From Elioraea thermophila (ex Habib et al. 2022) (GTDB lineage Bacteria; Pseudomonadota; Alphaproteobacteria; Acetobacterales; Acetobacteraceae), in the NCBI RefSeq assembly GCF_003336755.1, contig NZ_QMDI01000005.1, forward strand, positions 186,001-250,000: a stretch of 64,000 nucleotides of DNA, given 5' to 3'. Positions 26,048 through 36,306 of the stretch are shown one piece after another. Position numbers and translations under genes: made by a program. Under the pieces are notes generated by a model. It searched no databases, was not told the origin of the DNA, and saw only the letters and a list, made by a program, of their open reading frames with translations. Within the stretch, counting starts at the first letter, position 1. Each line of letters starts with the position of its first letter.

Positions 26048-26791
26048 TCAGTGCACGGAGTGACGCCGCCGCGCCATCGCGCCGAGGCCCAAGAGGCCCG
26101 CGCCGAGGAGGGCGAGCGAGGCCGGCTCGGGCACGCCGATCACCAGCATCTGGCGCTCGCCGAGGATCGTTTCTCCGTTTGGCCCGGTCTGCACCGAGAT
26201 CAGCGCGGTCGGGATCGCGATCGACGACAGGTCGGCCGCGGAGAGGGCCGCCGAGATGCCGGTGAGCGCCGTGAGCACGGCGGCGGGAGCGCTGCCGTAG
26301 GAGAAGGCGCTGCCGTAGGCGACCTCCCAGACCTTCAGCTGGTAGGCGGCGGAGCGGGCGGCGGTCAGAGTGCTGGCGGCAAGCTCGCTCACCGCCTGCA
26401 GGGTGAGCCAGTTGATCTGCTTCGCCTGGGTCGTGGTCAGCGGGAAGATGTCCGGTGCGGAACCGGATGAACCGGGCGGGCTGTTGTCGCCGGCGAAGGT
26501 CAGCGGCGCGGTCTGATAGACAGTGTTGTTCTGGATGGTGTGGAAGAGGTCGACGCAGAACCCGTACAGCGTGCCGGCCGTGGTGTTGAGCTGAAAGAGC
26601 CCGGCGTTGAGACTGCCCCAACTGATGCTGTTGCCCGGCACGGAACTGGTCACTGAGACGTTGCTGATCACCTGCGAGCCGGCGGCGAACGAATAGCTCG
26701 TCATGGTGATGGTGGAGGCCGACCCCGTCTGCGGGGCGGCGAGTACCGCGGCCGAGACGGCGGCGGCGGCGAGAGCGTTTCTGAGCCACAT
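26048..26791 (-). CDS. PEP-CTERM protein with thioester-domain-like Cys/Gln motif (paralogue 2)
   Basis: This 247-residue secreted protein is a clear paralogue of the gene at 25152. The two share the AGLFQLNTTAGTLYGFCVDLF block, QINWLTL and VWEVAYGSAF. The ATG at 26791 has AGGGGA upstream. A longer reading from 26848 is not supported. It has a signal peptide to about residue 25 (SAS), then the body and VPEPASLALLGAGLLGL with ARRR, the PEP-CTERM sorting signal. C79 is the only Cys in the protein, and Q151 lies in SAAYQLKVWEV. In Gram-positive thioester domains such a Cys and Gln form an internal bond that reacts with host or surface amines. Here that is an inference from motif spacing. Confidence 0.86.
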   Translation of the reverse strand: MWLRNALAAAAVSAAVLAAPQTGSASTITMTSYSFAAGSQVISNVSVTSSVPGNSISWGSLNAGLFQLNTTAGTLYGFCVDLFHTIQNNTVYQTAPLTFAGDNSPPGSSGSAPDIFPLTTTQAKQINWLTLQAVSELAASTLTAARSAAYQLKVWEVAYGSAFSYGSAPAAVLTALTGISAALSAADLSSIAIPTALISVQTGPNGETILGERQMLVIGVPEPASLALLGAGLLGLGAMARRRHSVH

Positions 26792-26932
26792 GGCGTGTGT
26801 TCCCCTGGCTGCGCGGTGGACCAACCCACCGCACGGCAGCGTTACCATGTCAACCAGAAACGATCAAGGAATCTTATTTTTTCGACGCCCAAAAATACAA
26901 CTGCATGATAAAGAATGCGACGACACTCGGGC

Positions 26933-28816
26933 TCAGCCCGGGGGCGGCGCTACCACCGCCTTGATCTCCTCGAGCGACGCGGGGTCGTCGATGGTCGGCG
27001 GCACCACGTAGTCCTGCCCGTCCGCGATCCGGCGGATGGTCGCCCGCAGCACCTTGCCCGACCGCGTCTTCGGCAACCGCGGCACCACCCGCACGCGGCG
27101 GAACGCCGCCACGGGGCCGATCCGGTCGCGCACCATCGCCACCAGTTCCGCCTCCAGCACGGCCTCCGCCTTCGCCACGCCGGCCTTCAGCACGACGAGC
27201 CCCAAGGGCACCTGGCCCTTCAGCGAATCCCGCACCCCCACCACCGCGCACTCGGCGACGTCGGGGTGCGCGGCCAGCACCTCCTCCATCGCCCCCGTCG
27301 AGAGCCGGTGTCCGGCGACATTGATGATGTCGTCGGTGCGGCTCATCACCCACACATAGCCCTCGTCGTCGATCATCCCGGCATCCGCCGTGGTGTAGAA
27401 ACCGGGGTGACGGGCGAGATAGGCCTCGCGGAAGCCCTCGTCGTTCTGCCACAGCGTGGGCAGGCAGGAGGGGGGCAGGGGGAGTTTCACCACCAGGTCG
27501 CCGATGGTGCCGGGCGGCACCTGCTGCCCCGCCTCGTCGAGCACGCGCAGATCGAACCCAGGCGAAGGCTTGCCGCCCGATCCGGGCTTGGTGGGAAAGA
27601 GGCCCAAGCCCCGGAAGTTGCCGGTGATCGCCCAGCCGGTCTCCGTCTGCCACCAGTGGTCGATCACCGGCCGGTTCAGGAGGCGCTGCGCCCAGACGAC
27701 CGTGTCGGGATCGCATCGTTCGCCGGCGAGGTAGAGGGCCTCGAAGCGCGCGAGATCGTACGCCGCGAGCAGCCTGCCTTCCGGATCCTCGCGCTTGATG
27801 GCGCGGATCGCGGTGGGCGCGGTGAACAGCGCCTTCACGCCGTGCTGGCTGCACACGCGCCAGAACGCCCCCGCATCCGGCGTGCCGACGGGCTTGCCTT
27901 CGTAGACGATGGTGGTGCAGCCGGCGAGCAAGGGCCCGTACACGATGTAGGAGTGGCCGACCACCCAGCCCACGTCCGAAGCGGCCCAGAACACGTCCCC
28001 CGCGCCGACGCCGTACAGCATGCCCATCGAGTTCGCGAGGGCGACGGCGTGGCCTCCGTTGTCGCGCACCACGCCCTTCGGCCGGCCGGTCGTGCCCGAG
28101 GTATAGAGGATGTAGAGCGGATCGAGCGCCGAAACCGGCACGCAGGGGATGGGTTCGCCGCGCGCTTCGGCCTCGGCCCAGTCCTCGTCCCGCCCCTCCG
28201 TCAGCTCCGCCTCGCGTTCGGGCCGCTGCAGGATCAGACAGAACTCGGGCGCATGGGGTGACAGCCCGATCGCGGCATCGAGCAAGGGCTTGTAGGGAAC
28301 GACACGCCCCGGCTCGAGCCCGCAGGAGGCGGAGAGGATGGCGCGCGGCTTGGCATCCGCGATGCGCGAGGCGAGTTCGGCCGCGGCGAAGCCGCCGAAG
28401 ACGACCGAATGGATGGCGCCGATGCGCGCGCAGGCGAGCATGGCGATCACCGCCTCCGGCACCATCGGCATGTAGATCAGCACCCGATCGCCCTTCTTCA
28501 CGCCGCGCGCGGCGAGCGCCCCCGCCACCTTGGCCACGCGGACGAGGAGCTGCGTGTAGGTGAAGGTCGCGATCTGGCCGGTCATCGCGGAATCCCAGAT
28601 CAGCGCCGGCTGATCGCCCCGCCCAGCGGCAACGTGGCGGTCGAGCGCGTTGTGGCAGGTGTTGAGCACGCCGTCGGGGAACCAGCGGCCATAGACGCCC
28701 CGCTTCGGGTCGAACGCCCGCTTGGGCGGCGTGTCCCAGTCGATCAGGCCGGCGCGTTCGAGCCACCAGCCCTCAGGGTCGCGCCGCCACGCGGCATAGG
28801 TGGCCTCGTAGGACAT
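26933..28816 (-). CDS. prpE: Propionyl-CoA synthetase (propionate--CoA ligase, acyl-CoA synthetase family)
   Basis: This 627-residue AMP-forming enzyme has the acetyl/propionyl-CoA synthetase architecture. It opens YEATYAAWRRDPEGWWLERA, has FTYTQLLVRVAKVAGAL, the P-loop-like ILYTSGTTGRPKGVVRDNGG near residue 230, WWQTETGWAI near 385 and the catalytic Lys in LPKTRSGKVLRATIRRIADG near the C terminus. The VRDNGGHAVAL and ASDVGWVVGHSYIVYGPL segments favour PrpE over Acs. It makes propionyl-CoA from propionate, CoA and ATP, though other short acids are possible. The ATG at 28816 has AGGAGG upstream. A reading from 28909 lies in non-conserved sequence. Confidence 0.9.
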   Translation of the reverse strand: MSYEATYAAWRRDPEGWWLERAGLIDWDTPPKRAFDPKRGVYGRWFPDGVLNTCHNALDRHVAAGRGDQPALIWDSAMTGQIATFTYTQLLVRVAKVAGALAARGVKKGDRVLIYMPMVPEAVIAMLACARIGAIHSVVFGGFAAAELASRIADAKPRAILSASCGLEPGRVVPYKPLLDAAIGLSPHAPEFCLILQRPEREAELTEGRDEDWAEAEARGEPIPCVPVSALDPLYILYTSGTTGRPKGVVRDNGGHAVALANSMGMLYGVGAGDVFWAASDVGWVVGHSYIVYGPLLAGCTTIVYEGKPVGTPDAGAFWRVCSQHGVKALFTAPTAIRAIKREDPEGRLLAAYDLARFEALYLAGERCDPDTVVWAQRLLNRPVIDHWWQTETGWAITGNFRGLGLFPTKPGSGGKPSPGFDLRVLDEAGQQVPPGTIGDLVVKLPLPPSCLPTLWQNDEGFREAYLARHPGFYTTADAGMIDDEGYVWVMSRTDDIINVAGHRLSTGAMEEVLAAHPDVAECAVVGVRDSLKGQVPLGLVVLKAGVAKAEAVLEAELVAMVRDRIGPVAAFRRVRVVPRLPKTRSGKVLRATIRRIADGQDYVVPPTIDDPASLEEIKAVVAPPPG

Positions 28817-28989
28817 CGTCCGTTTCCTCCTGGAATCGATCTGCCGTTGGCGGAAGCCTGCGTCAGCGCTGGCCGCCGCGCAACCGACCCCCCGACCGCC
28901 CGGCCGCACCGCCCGCCCCGGGGCACCGGCGCGAAATCCTTGCGCCGCGCCGCGCCGACGCGCCAGGATGGCGCGGGAAGGAAACGTCC

Positions 28990-29715
28990 ATGCTGGGGAG
29001 CCTGACGCACCGGGTCGGGCGGTTCTTCGCTGCCCTCGGCGGCCGGCTGATCGCGCCGAATGGCGAGGAGCGGTCGCGCCGCTTCACCGAGCCGCTCCGC
29101 CTTCCCGAGGGGCCGCTTGCCAGCTTGCGCTACGTCGTGTTCGACCTCGAAACGACCGGGCTCGAGCCCACGCGCGGGGATCGCATCATCGCCATCGGCG
29201 CGGTGCGGGTGATCGGTGGCCAGGTGGACGAACTTGACCGCTTCGAATCGTTCTGCCAGCCCGGCCGGCCGATTCCGCCCGCCTCGACCGCGATCCACGG
29301 CATCACCGACGCCATGGTCGCGCACGCGCGGCCCTGGCCGCACGTGGTGGCCGACTTCCATGCCTGGGTCGGCCAGGACGTTCTGGTCGCGCACAACGCC
29401 GCTTTCGACCTCTCTTGCCTGCATGCGGCCGAGGCCCAGGCCGGCGTGCGCTTCGACAACCCCGCCCTCTGCACCATGGTGCTGTCGCGCTGGCTCGATC
29501 CCCACGAGCGCGATCACAGTTTGGATGCGATCGCCGCCCGGCACGGCATCGTCATCGCCTCGCGCCACGACGCGCTCGGCGATGCCGTCGCCACCGCCCA
29601 TCTCTTCGTCGACATGCTGCGCCGGGCGGAGGACCGCGGCATCGCGAGCCTCGAGGACCTCGCGCATGCGAGCCGCATGCGCGCGGCCATCGCCGCCGCG
29701 GCGATGGCGTTCTGA
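28990..29715 (+). CDS. DnaQ-like 3'-5' exonuclease (DEDDh, Pol III epsilon-related)
   Basis: This 241-residue protein has an RNase T/DnaQ exonuclease domain from about residue 45. ExoI is FDLETTG, with the metal-binding Asp and Glu. ExoII is HNAAFDLSCL. ExoIIIe is HDALGDAVATAHLF, with the general-base His and last Asp. The first 45 residues resemble the leader found in free-standing epsilon-like exonucleases of alphaproteobacteria. The clamp-binding C terminus of true DnaQ is not evident, so it is probably a repair or accessory nuclease. Ribosome site GGAAGGA precedes the ATG. A divergent promoter region of 173 bases separates it from prpE. Confidence 0.87.
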   Translation: MLGSLTHRVGRFFAALGGRLIAPNGEERSRRFTEPLRLPEGPLASLRYVVFDLETTGLEPTRGDRIIAIGAVRVIGGQVDELDRFESFCQPGRPIPPASTAIHGITDAMVAHARPWPHVVADFHAWVGQDVLVAHNAAFDLSCLHAAEAQAGVRFDNPALCTMVLSRWLDPHERDHSLDAIAARHGIVIASRHDALGDAVATAHLFVDMLRRAEDRGIASLEDLAHASRMRAAIAAAAMAF

Positions 29716-29826
29716 GCGGTCGCACGACCCTTTGTCGTTGCCGCGGCGGGGCTGCTCCGCGTATGTTCCGCCGCAATGCGCCCGGCAAAACGAACCACCG
29801 GGCTGAGTGAAGGGAGCGTCCAAGGG

Positions 29827-30635
<809 letters not shown>

Positions 30636-30639
<4 letters not shown>

Positions 30640-32573
30640 CGCCGCTGCCCGATCTCGACCGTTACGACACGCTGCCGAAACTCCTTGCGCTCAACGCGCG
30701 CGAATGGGGGCGCGAGGTCGCACTGCGCGAGAAGGACTTCGGAATCTGGCGGAGCATCACCTGGGCCGAGTATCAGGAACGCGTGCGCTCCTTCGCGCTG
30801 GGGCTCGCTTCGCTCGGGGTCGGGCGCGGCGACGTGGTGGGCCTGATCGGCGACAATCGGCCCGACTGGGTGATGGGCGAGATCGCCGCGCATGCCACGG
30901 GCGCGATGTCGATGGGCATCTACCGCGACGCGCTCGACGACGAGGTCGCCTATCTCCTCGCTTATGCCGAGGCGAAGGTGGTGTTCGCCGAGGATGAGGA
31001 GCAGGTCGACAAGCTGCTGGCCTTGGGCGAGCGCGCGCCCTCCTTGCGCCACATCGTCTATTCCGATCCGCGCGGGATGCGCAAATACGACGACCCGCGG
31101 CTGATGTCGGTCTCCGAGCTCGTCAAGCGCGGCGAGGATCTCCGTCTCGCCGAGCCCGACCGCTACGAGCGCATGGTCGCGGCGACACGCGGCGAGGACG
31201 TTGCCATCCTCTGCACCACCTCGGGTACGACGGCGCGCCCCAAACTCGCCATGCTGCCCGCGCGCGCCCTCATTCGCCACTGCGCGGCCTATCTCGCGGC
31301 CGACCCGCGCCGGCCGGACGACGAGTACGTCTCGGTGCTGCCTCTGCCCTGGATCATGGAGCAGGTCTACGTGCTGGGGTGGGGGTTGCTTGCGCGGATG
31401 AAGGTCAACTTCGTCGAGGAGCCGGAGACGATGCTGGCCGATTTCCGCGAGATCGGGCCCCATTTCGTGCTGTTCGCGCCGCGCATGTGGGAGGCGATCG
31501 CGGCGGACGTGCGGGCGCGGATGATGGATTCCACTCCCTTCAAGCGCTGGATGTTCGACCGCGCGATGGCGATGGGGCTGAAGGCGCTCGAGAAGGGGCG
31601 CCGCTCCCGCCTCGCCGATCTCCTGCTCTTTCGCGCGCTGCGCGACCGGTTGGGCTTCTCGCGCATCCGCTCCGCCGCCACCGGTGGTGCCGCGCTCGGG
31701 CCCGACACCTTCCGCTTCTTCCAGGCGATGGGCATTCCGCTGCGCCAGCTCTACGGCCAGACGGAGCTCCTCGGCGCCTACACCCTGCACCGCGCGGGCG
31801 AGGTCGACTTCAACACGGTCGGCGTGCCGTTCGTGCCGGAGATCGAGGTCCGCATCGACAACCCCGACGCCAACGGCGTGGGCGAGATCGTCACCCGCCA
31901 CCCCAACATGTTCGCCGGCTACTTCAGGAATGAGGAGGCGACACGGGCCGACCTGCGCGATGGCTGGATGCACACCGGCGACGCCGGCTACTTCGACGCC
32001 AAGGGCCACCTCGTCGTCATCGACCGCATCAAGGACATCGCAACCACCGCGCGCGGCGACCGCTTCAGCCCGCAATTCATCGAGAACAAGCTCAAGTTCT
32101 CGCCCTACGTCGCCGAAGCCGTCATCCTCGGCCACGGTCGCGACTTCCTCTCGGCGATCGTCTGCATTCGCTACGCCATCGTCTCGAAATGGGCGGAGAA
32201 GAACCGCATCGCCTTCACCACCTATTCCGATCTCGCCGCCAAACCCGAGGTGGCCGAGATCCTCAAGCGCGAGATCGAGGCGGTGAACGCTGAACTGCCC
32301 GAACCGCAGCGGATCCGCAAGTTCGTGCTCCTCTACAAGGAGCTCGATGCCGACGACGATGAACTGACGCGCACCCGCAAAGTGCGCCGCGGCGTCATCG
32401 CGCAGAAATACGCCGACATCATCGAGGCGATCTATGAGGGGCGGAGCGAGATCCCGGTCGATACGGTGATCAAGTTCCAGGACGGCACCACGCAGCGCAT
32501 CCGCACCACCTTGCGCGTGATCGACCTGCTGCCGGTGCCGAGCCGCGCACGGGAGAGGGCGGAGGCGGCATGA
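30636..32573 (+). CDS. Long-chain-type AMP-forming acyl-CoA ligase within the liv operon
   Basis: This 645-residue enzyme resembles FadD15-like long-chain acyl-CoA synthetases. It has TTSGTTARPKLAM near 195, YGQTELLGAY near 370, GWMHTGDAGYFD near 445 and the hinge DRIKD after it. It should activate the imported acid with ATP and CoA. The ATG overlaps the livG stop. Embedding of the ligase between transporter genes suggests uptake coupled to activation. Its stop overlaps a 24-codon open frame leading to livH. The substrate (fatty, branched or aromatic acid) is not readable from the sequence. Confidence 0.9.
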
Positions 32574-32644
32574 GCGTGGGCGTGGTGCGGCAACTGGGGC
32601 GCGGCAACGGCGCTCGTGGCGGCCGCTGCCGCAGCGGAGCGTGA
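32570..32644 (+). other. 24-codon open frame bridging the ligase and livH genes
   Basis: ATG at 32570 overlaps the ligase stop, and TGA at 32642-32644 overlaps a GTG (32641) in the livH frame. The peptide MSVGVVRQLGRGNGARGGRC... is Gly/Arg-rich and unlike any known domain. It may serve only to carry ribosomes across the gap. It could equally be chance. Confidence 0.3.
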
Positions 32645-32649
32645 GCGCA

Positions 32650-33543
32650 ATGCAGTGGGATCTCCTCCTTCAGCTCACCCTCAACGGACTGATCGTCGGC
32701 ACGCTCTACGGCGTGGTCGCGATGAGCTTCGTGCTGATCTACAAGGCCTCGCAGGTGGTGAACTTCGCGCAGGGCGAGTTCCTGCTCATCGGCGCCTGGG
32801 CGTGCTGGTGGCTGCTCACCGAGTTCCAGCTCCCCTTCGTGTGGGGCTTCCTTCTCACCCTCGTCTTCATGACCGTCTTCGGGGTGCTGCTGCAGGTCAT
32901 CGTGCTGCGGCCCATGATCGGCGAGCCGGTGATCAGCGTGATCATGGTCACGATCGGGCTCTCCATCTTCTTCCAGGCGCTGATGAAGTGGATGTTCGGC
33001 GTGTTCGCCCAGCCCTTCCCGCCGATCTTCGAGACCCAGGCCGTGCGCATCGCCGGGCTCGAGGTGCAATCGGTCTACCTCCTGTCGCTCGTCATCAGCC
33101 TCGCCATCATGGCGGCCTTCGCCTGGTTCTTCACCGCCTCGAAGTACGGGCTTGCGATGCGCGCCACCGCCTTCGACCAGCAGGTGGCGCAGTCCCTGGG
33201 CATCTCGGTGCGCATGGTGTTCGCCATGGCCTGGGCGATCTCGGCCGTCGTCTCGGCGGTCGCGGGCGTGGTGGTCGGGGTGGTGAACGGCGTCTCCTCG
33301 GGGCTCTCCTTCTACGGCATCAAGGTGTTCCCGGCCGTCATCCTGGGCGGGCTCGACTCCGTGCTCGGCGCCGTGCTGGGCGGCATCATCATCGGGCTGC
33401 TCGAGAACATCGCCCACTTCTTCGACAGCACGATCCTGCACTGGGGCAACATGTTCCAGATCGCGCCGTTCTACGTCCTGATCGTCATCCTGATGATCAA
33501 GCCCTACGGGCTGTTCGGCACCAAGAACATCGAGCGCGTGTGA
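32650..33543 (+). CDS. livH: Branched-chain amino acid-type ABC transporter permease LivH
   Basis: This 297-residue inner-membrane permease has about eight helices. It opens LLLQLTLNGLIVGTLYG and VALSFVLIYKASQ-like sequence (here VAMSFVLIYKASQVVNFAQGE), the hallmark of LivH. GLAMRATAFDQQVAQSLGI is the cytosolic loop contacting the ATPases. The ATG at 32650 (MQWDLL) is preferred because GGAG at 32636-32639 is 10 bases away. GTG at 32641 is too close to it. It pairs with LivM to form the channel. Confidence 0.94.
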   Translation: MQWDLLLQLTLNGLIVGTLYGVVAMSFVLIYKASQVVNFAQGEFLLIGAWACWWLLTEFQLPFVWGFLLTLVFMTVFGVLLQVIVLRPMIGEPVISVIMVTIGLSIFFQALMKWMFGVFAQPFPPIFETQAVRIAGLEVQSVYLLSLVISLAIMAAFAWFFTASKYGLAMRATAFDQQVAQSLGISVRMVFAMAWAISAVVSAVAGVVVGVVNGVSSGLSFYGIKVFPAVILGGLDSVLGAVLGGIIIGLLENIAHFFDSTILHWGNMFQIAPFYVLIVILMIKPYGLFGTKNIERV

Positions 33544-33644
33544 CGGGAGGGGTGCAGGGCGCGATGCGGCTGGCGCGGGGTGAGGAGGCCGGGAGGAGCG
33601 CGACGGTGAGTGGCGCAAGGGCAGCCGGCTGAGGAAGCGGCATC

Positions 33645-34715
33645 ATGGCGACCCTTGCGCTCACCCCCTGCGGCGACTTCCGCACGAGCTACCGGGAAGA
33701 TACCACCATCTTCCCCACGCGCACCTCGCGCAACGTCGCCATCGCCTCCGTCGCCCTCCTCTGCCTCGTGCCACTGACCGGCGACCGCTACGTGCTGTCG
33801 CTCATGATCCAGATGGGCTACCTCGGCATCGCCGCCCTGGGGCTCAACATCCTGGTCGGCTTCACCGGGCAGATCTCGATCGGACACGCCGCCTTCTTCG
33901 GCTTCGGCGCGTTCTCTTCCGCCTGGCTCGTCGACCAAGGCGTGCCGGTGGTGGCCGCGATGCCGCTCGCCGGCGTGATGACGACCGCCGTCGGCATGGT
34001 GTTCGGTATCCCGGCGGCACGTCTGAAGGGACTGTATCTCGCCATCGCGACCCTCGCCGCCCAGTTCATCATCGAGGACTTCTTCGCCCGTGCCCGCTGG
34101 TTCACTGGCGGTGTGGCGGGGCGGGTGACGGAGCCGCTCACGCTCTTCGGGCTCAGGTTCGATACCAACGAGAGCTACTTCTACGTCGTGCTGTTCTACG
34201 TGGTGGTGATGTTCGTCGCCGCGTCGAACCTGATGCGCACGCGCGACGGGAGGGCCCTGGTCGCGGTGCGCGACCACTACCTCTCCGCGGAGATGATGGG
34301 GATCAACCTCACCTACTACCGCACCCTGTCCTTCGGCATCTCCTCCTTCTACGCCGGCATCGGTGGCGCGCTCTACGCGCACTACCTGCTGTTCGTCTCG
34401 GTGGAGGCGTTCAACATCCTGTTTTCCATCCAGTTCCTCGGCATGATCATCATCGGCGGGCTCGGCTCCGTGATGGGGTCGATGATGGGTGCGGTGTTCA
34501 TGACCATGCTGCCGGAGGTGGTGCAGTGGTTCGCCGCCGCCCTGTCGGGCAGCGCGATCGACCGCGCCTTGGGGCTCGGTGCGGCGGTGAGCTACCTGCG
34601 CGAGATGACCATCGGGGCGGTGATCATCCTGTTCCTGATCTTCGAACCCGACGGGCTCGCGCACCGCTGGCGTCTGATCAAGGCTTATTGGAAACTCTAT
34701 CCGTTCTCCCATTGA
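33645..34715 (+). CDS. livM: Branched-chain amino acid-type ABC transporter permease LivM
   Basis: This 356-residue permease has about ten hydrophobic segments. ALGLNILVGFTGQISIGHAAFFGFGAF is the LivM signature and GRALVAVRDHYLSAEMMGI the ATPase-coupling loop. The first 25 residues are hydrophilic. It is separated from livH by 101 bases of G+C-rich sequence without a recognisable gene. It is followed 47 bases later by the binding-protein gene. Confidence 0.93.
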   Translation: MATLALTPCGDFRTSYREDTTIFPTRTSRNVAIASVALLCLVPLTGDRYVLSLMIQMGYLGIAALGLNILVGFTGQISIGHAAFFGFGAFSSAWLVDQGVPVVAAMPLAGVMTTAVGMVFGIPAARLKGLYLAIATLAAQFIIEDFFARARWFTGGVAGRVTEPLTLFGLRFDTNESYFYVVLFYVVVMFVAASNLMRTRDGRALVAVRDHYLSAEMMGINLTYYRTLSFGISSFYAGIGGALYAHYLLFVSVEAFNILFSIQFLGMIIIGGLGSVMGSMMGAVFMTMLPEVVQWFAAALSGSAIDRALGLGAAVSYLREMTIGAVIILFLIFEPDGLAHRWRLIKAYWKLYPFSH

Positions 34716-34762
34716 GGGGCGAGCAAGACCCACAGGGAGGCAACGTCGAAGGAGGAAACGCG

Positions 34763-36253
34763 ATGTCGATGCGAACCATTCTGCTCACGGCAGTGGCCGC
34801 GGTTGCGCTCGGAAGTGCGGCGAGCGCGCAACAGAGAATTCCCGTCGGTCACCTGATGGACAACTCGGGGCCGACATCGGATGTCGGGGTGCCCTACGGC
34901 CAGGGCGTGGCGGACGCGCTCGCCTGGGTGAACCGCACGCGCGGTGGCGTGGGCGGCCGGCAACTCGCCGTTTCGGGCTTCGACTACGGCTACCAGGCGC
35001 CGCGCGCGATCGCGCAGTATCAGGCCTGGGTGCAGCGCGAACGCGTGGTCGCCATCCAGGGCTGGGGCACGGTGGATACGGAGGCGTTGATCACTTTCGT
35101 CACGCGCGACCGCATCCCCTACATCTCCGGCTCCTACTCCGCCGCGCTGACCGACCCCACGGGGCGTGCGCCGCGCGCCGACAAGGCCGCACCCTTCAAC
35201 TTCTTCTACGGCCCGTCCTACTCGGACGCGCTGCGCGCGATGATCAAATGGGCAGCCGAGGATTGGAAGGCGCGCGGCGGCCAGGGCCGGCCCAAATACG
35301 TGCACATGGGCGCGAACCACCCTTACCCGAATTCACCCAAGGCGGCCGGTGAGGCGCTCGCCGCCGAGCTCGGCTTCGAGGTTCTGCCGGCGATCCAATT
35401 CACCCTCACGCCCGGCGACTTCACCGCGCAGTGCCTCTCCTTGCGCAACTCCGGCGCCCACTACGCCTATCTCGGCAACACCGCCGGATCGAACATCTCT
35501 CTCCTGCGCGCCTGTCAGACGGTCGGCGTGAACGTGCAGTTCCTCGGCAATGTGTGGGGCATGGACGAGAACGCGATGAAAGCGGCCGGCACGGCGGCGA
35601 ACGGTGTGGTGTTCCCGCTGCGCACCGCGCGCGCCTGGACCGATGTGATCGCTGCGGAAACATTCGAGCCCGATCCGGGCGCGGAACAGGTGGCGGCAGC
35701 GCGCGAGGCGCTCGCCACGGCGGTCGCCGCCATGCGCGAGGCGGCAGGCGCGGCGCGCCAGTCGGATGCGGTGCGCGATCGGCTCGACGGTCTTGCCGCG
35801 CAGCTTGGCGTTCTCGTCGCCGACCTGCCGCAGCTGCGCGCGGCCCCGCCGCCGGGCCTCGCCACAGTGCGTGAGATCAGCCGCACCGGCGCGACGCCGC
35901 AGACCGAATACCGCACCGTGCACTACCTCGCCGGCATCTGCTCGGCGATGCTGATGGTGGAGGCGATGGAGTGGGCGCACGCCAATGGCGGCCAGGTCAC
36001 CGGCGAGCGCATCCGTGACGGCTTCTACGCCCGGCGCGACTGGGTACCGCGCGGTCTCGAGGGCGTGTGCAACCCTTCCACCTTCACCAACGAGGACCAT
36101 CGCGGCCAGATGACCGTCTCGCTCTACCGTGCGGTGGTGACCGGCGACACCACCCAGGGGTCGGTCGCGGAACTGATGCGCAACGGCACCATGCGGCTCG
36201 AGCGCGTCACCGACATCACCCTCGAACGCCGCCAAGACTGGCTCGGCTGGTGA
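34763..36253 (+). CDS. livK: LivK-type periplasmic substrate-binding protein with a long helical insert
   Basis: This 496-residue type I periplasmic binding protein catches the substrate for the LivHMGF importer. It has a signal peptide (about 1-22, ending ASAQ), and the mature protein begins QRIPVGHLMDNSGPTS. It is about 80-90 residues longer than typical LivK proteins because of an Ala/Arg/Glu-rich helical segment at about 300-385, inserted before TEYRTVHYLAGICSA. Ribosome site GGAGGAAA precedes the ATG. A stem-loop directly after its stop may stabilise the upstream message. Confidence 0.9.
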   Translation: MSMRTILLTAVAAVALGSAASAQQRIPVGHLMDNSGPTSDVGVPYGQGVADALAWVNRTRGGVGGRQLAVSGFDYGYQAPRAIAQYQAWVQRERVVAIQGWGTVDTEALITFVTRDRIPYISGSYSAALTDPTGRAPRADKAAPFNFFYGPSYSDALRAMIKWAAEDWKARGGQGRPKYVHMGANHPYPNSPKAAGEALAAELGFEVLPAIQFTLTPGDFTAQCLSLRNSGAHYAYLGNTAGSNISLLRACQTVGVNVQFLGNVWGMDENAMKAAGTAANGVVFPLRTARAWTDVIAAETFEPDPGAEQVAAAREALATAVAAMREAAGAARQSDAVRDRLDGLAAQLGVLVADLPQLRAAPPPGLATVREISRTGATPQTEYRTVHYLAGICSAMLMVEAMEWAHANGGQVTGERIRDGFYARRDWVPRGLEGVCNPSTFTNEDHRGQMTVSLYRAVVTGDTTQGSVAELMRNGTMRLERVTDITLERRQDWLGW

Positions 36254-36258
36254 GCGGC

Positions 36259-36286
36259 AGGGGCGGGCGGAGACCCGTCCGCCCCT
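36259..36286 (+). other. Intercistronic stem-loop after the binding-protein gene
   Basis: A 12-bp stem (36259-36270 with 36275-36286, one G-T pair) closes a 4-base loop between livK and livF. No U-run follows, so full termination is unlikely. Such hairpins commonly protect binding-protein mRNA from 3' decay and set a higher level for it. Confidence 0.55.
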
Positions 36287-36306
36287 CACTCGATCGGGAT
36301 CGCACG

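Noticed and set aside
26870-26932. A+T-rich stretch downstream of prpE as a terminator
   Set aside because: No stem of useful length is present. The stretch more likely contains the promoter of the PEP-CTERM gene at 26791.
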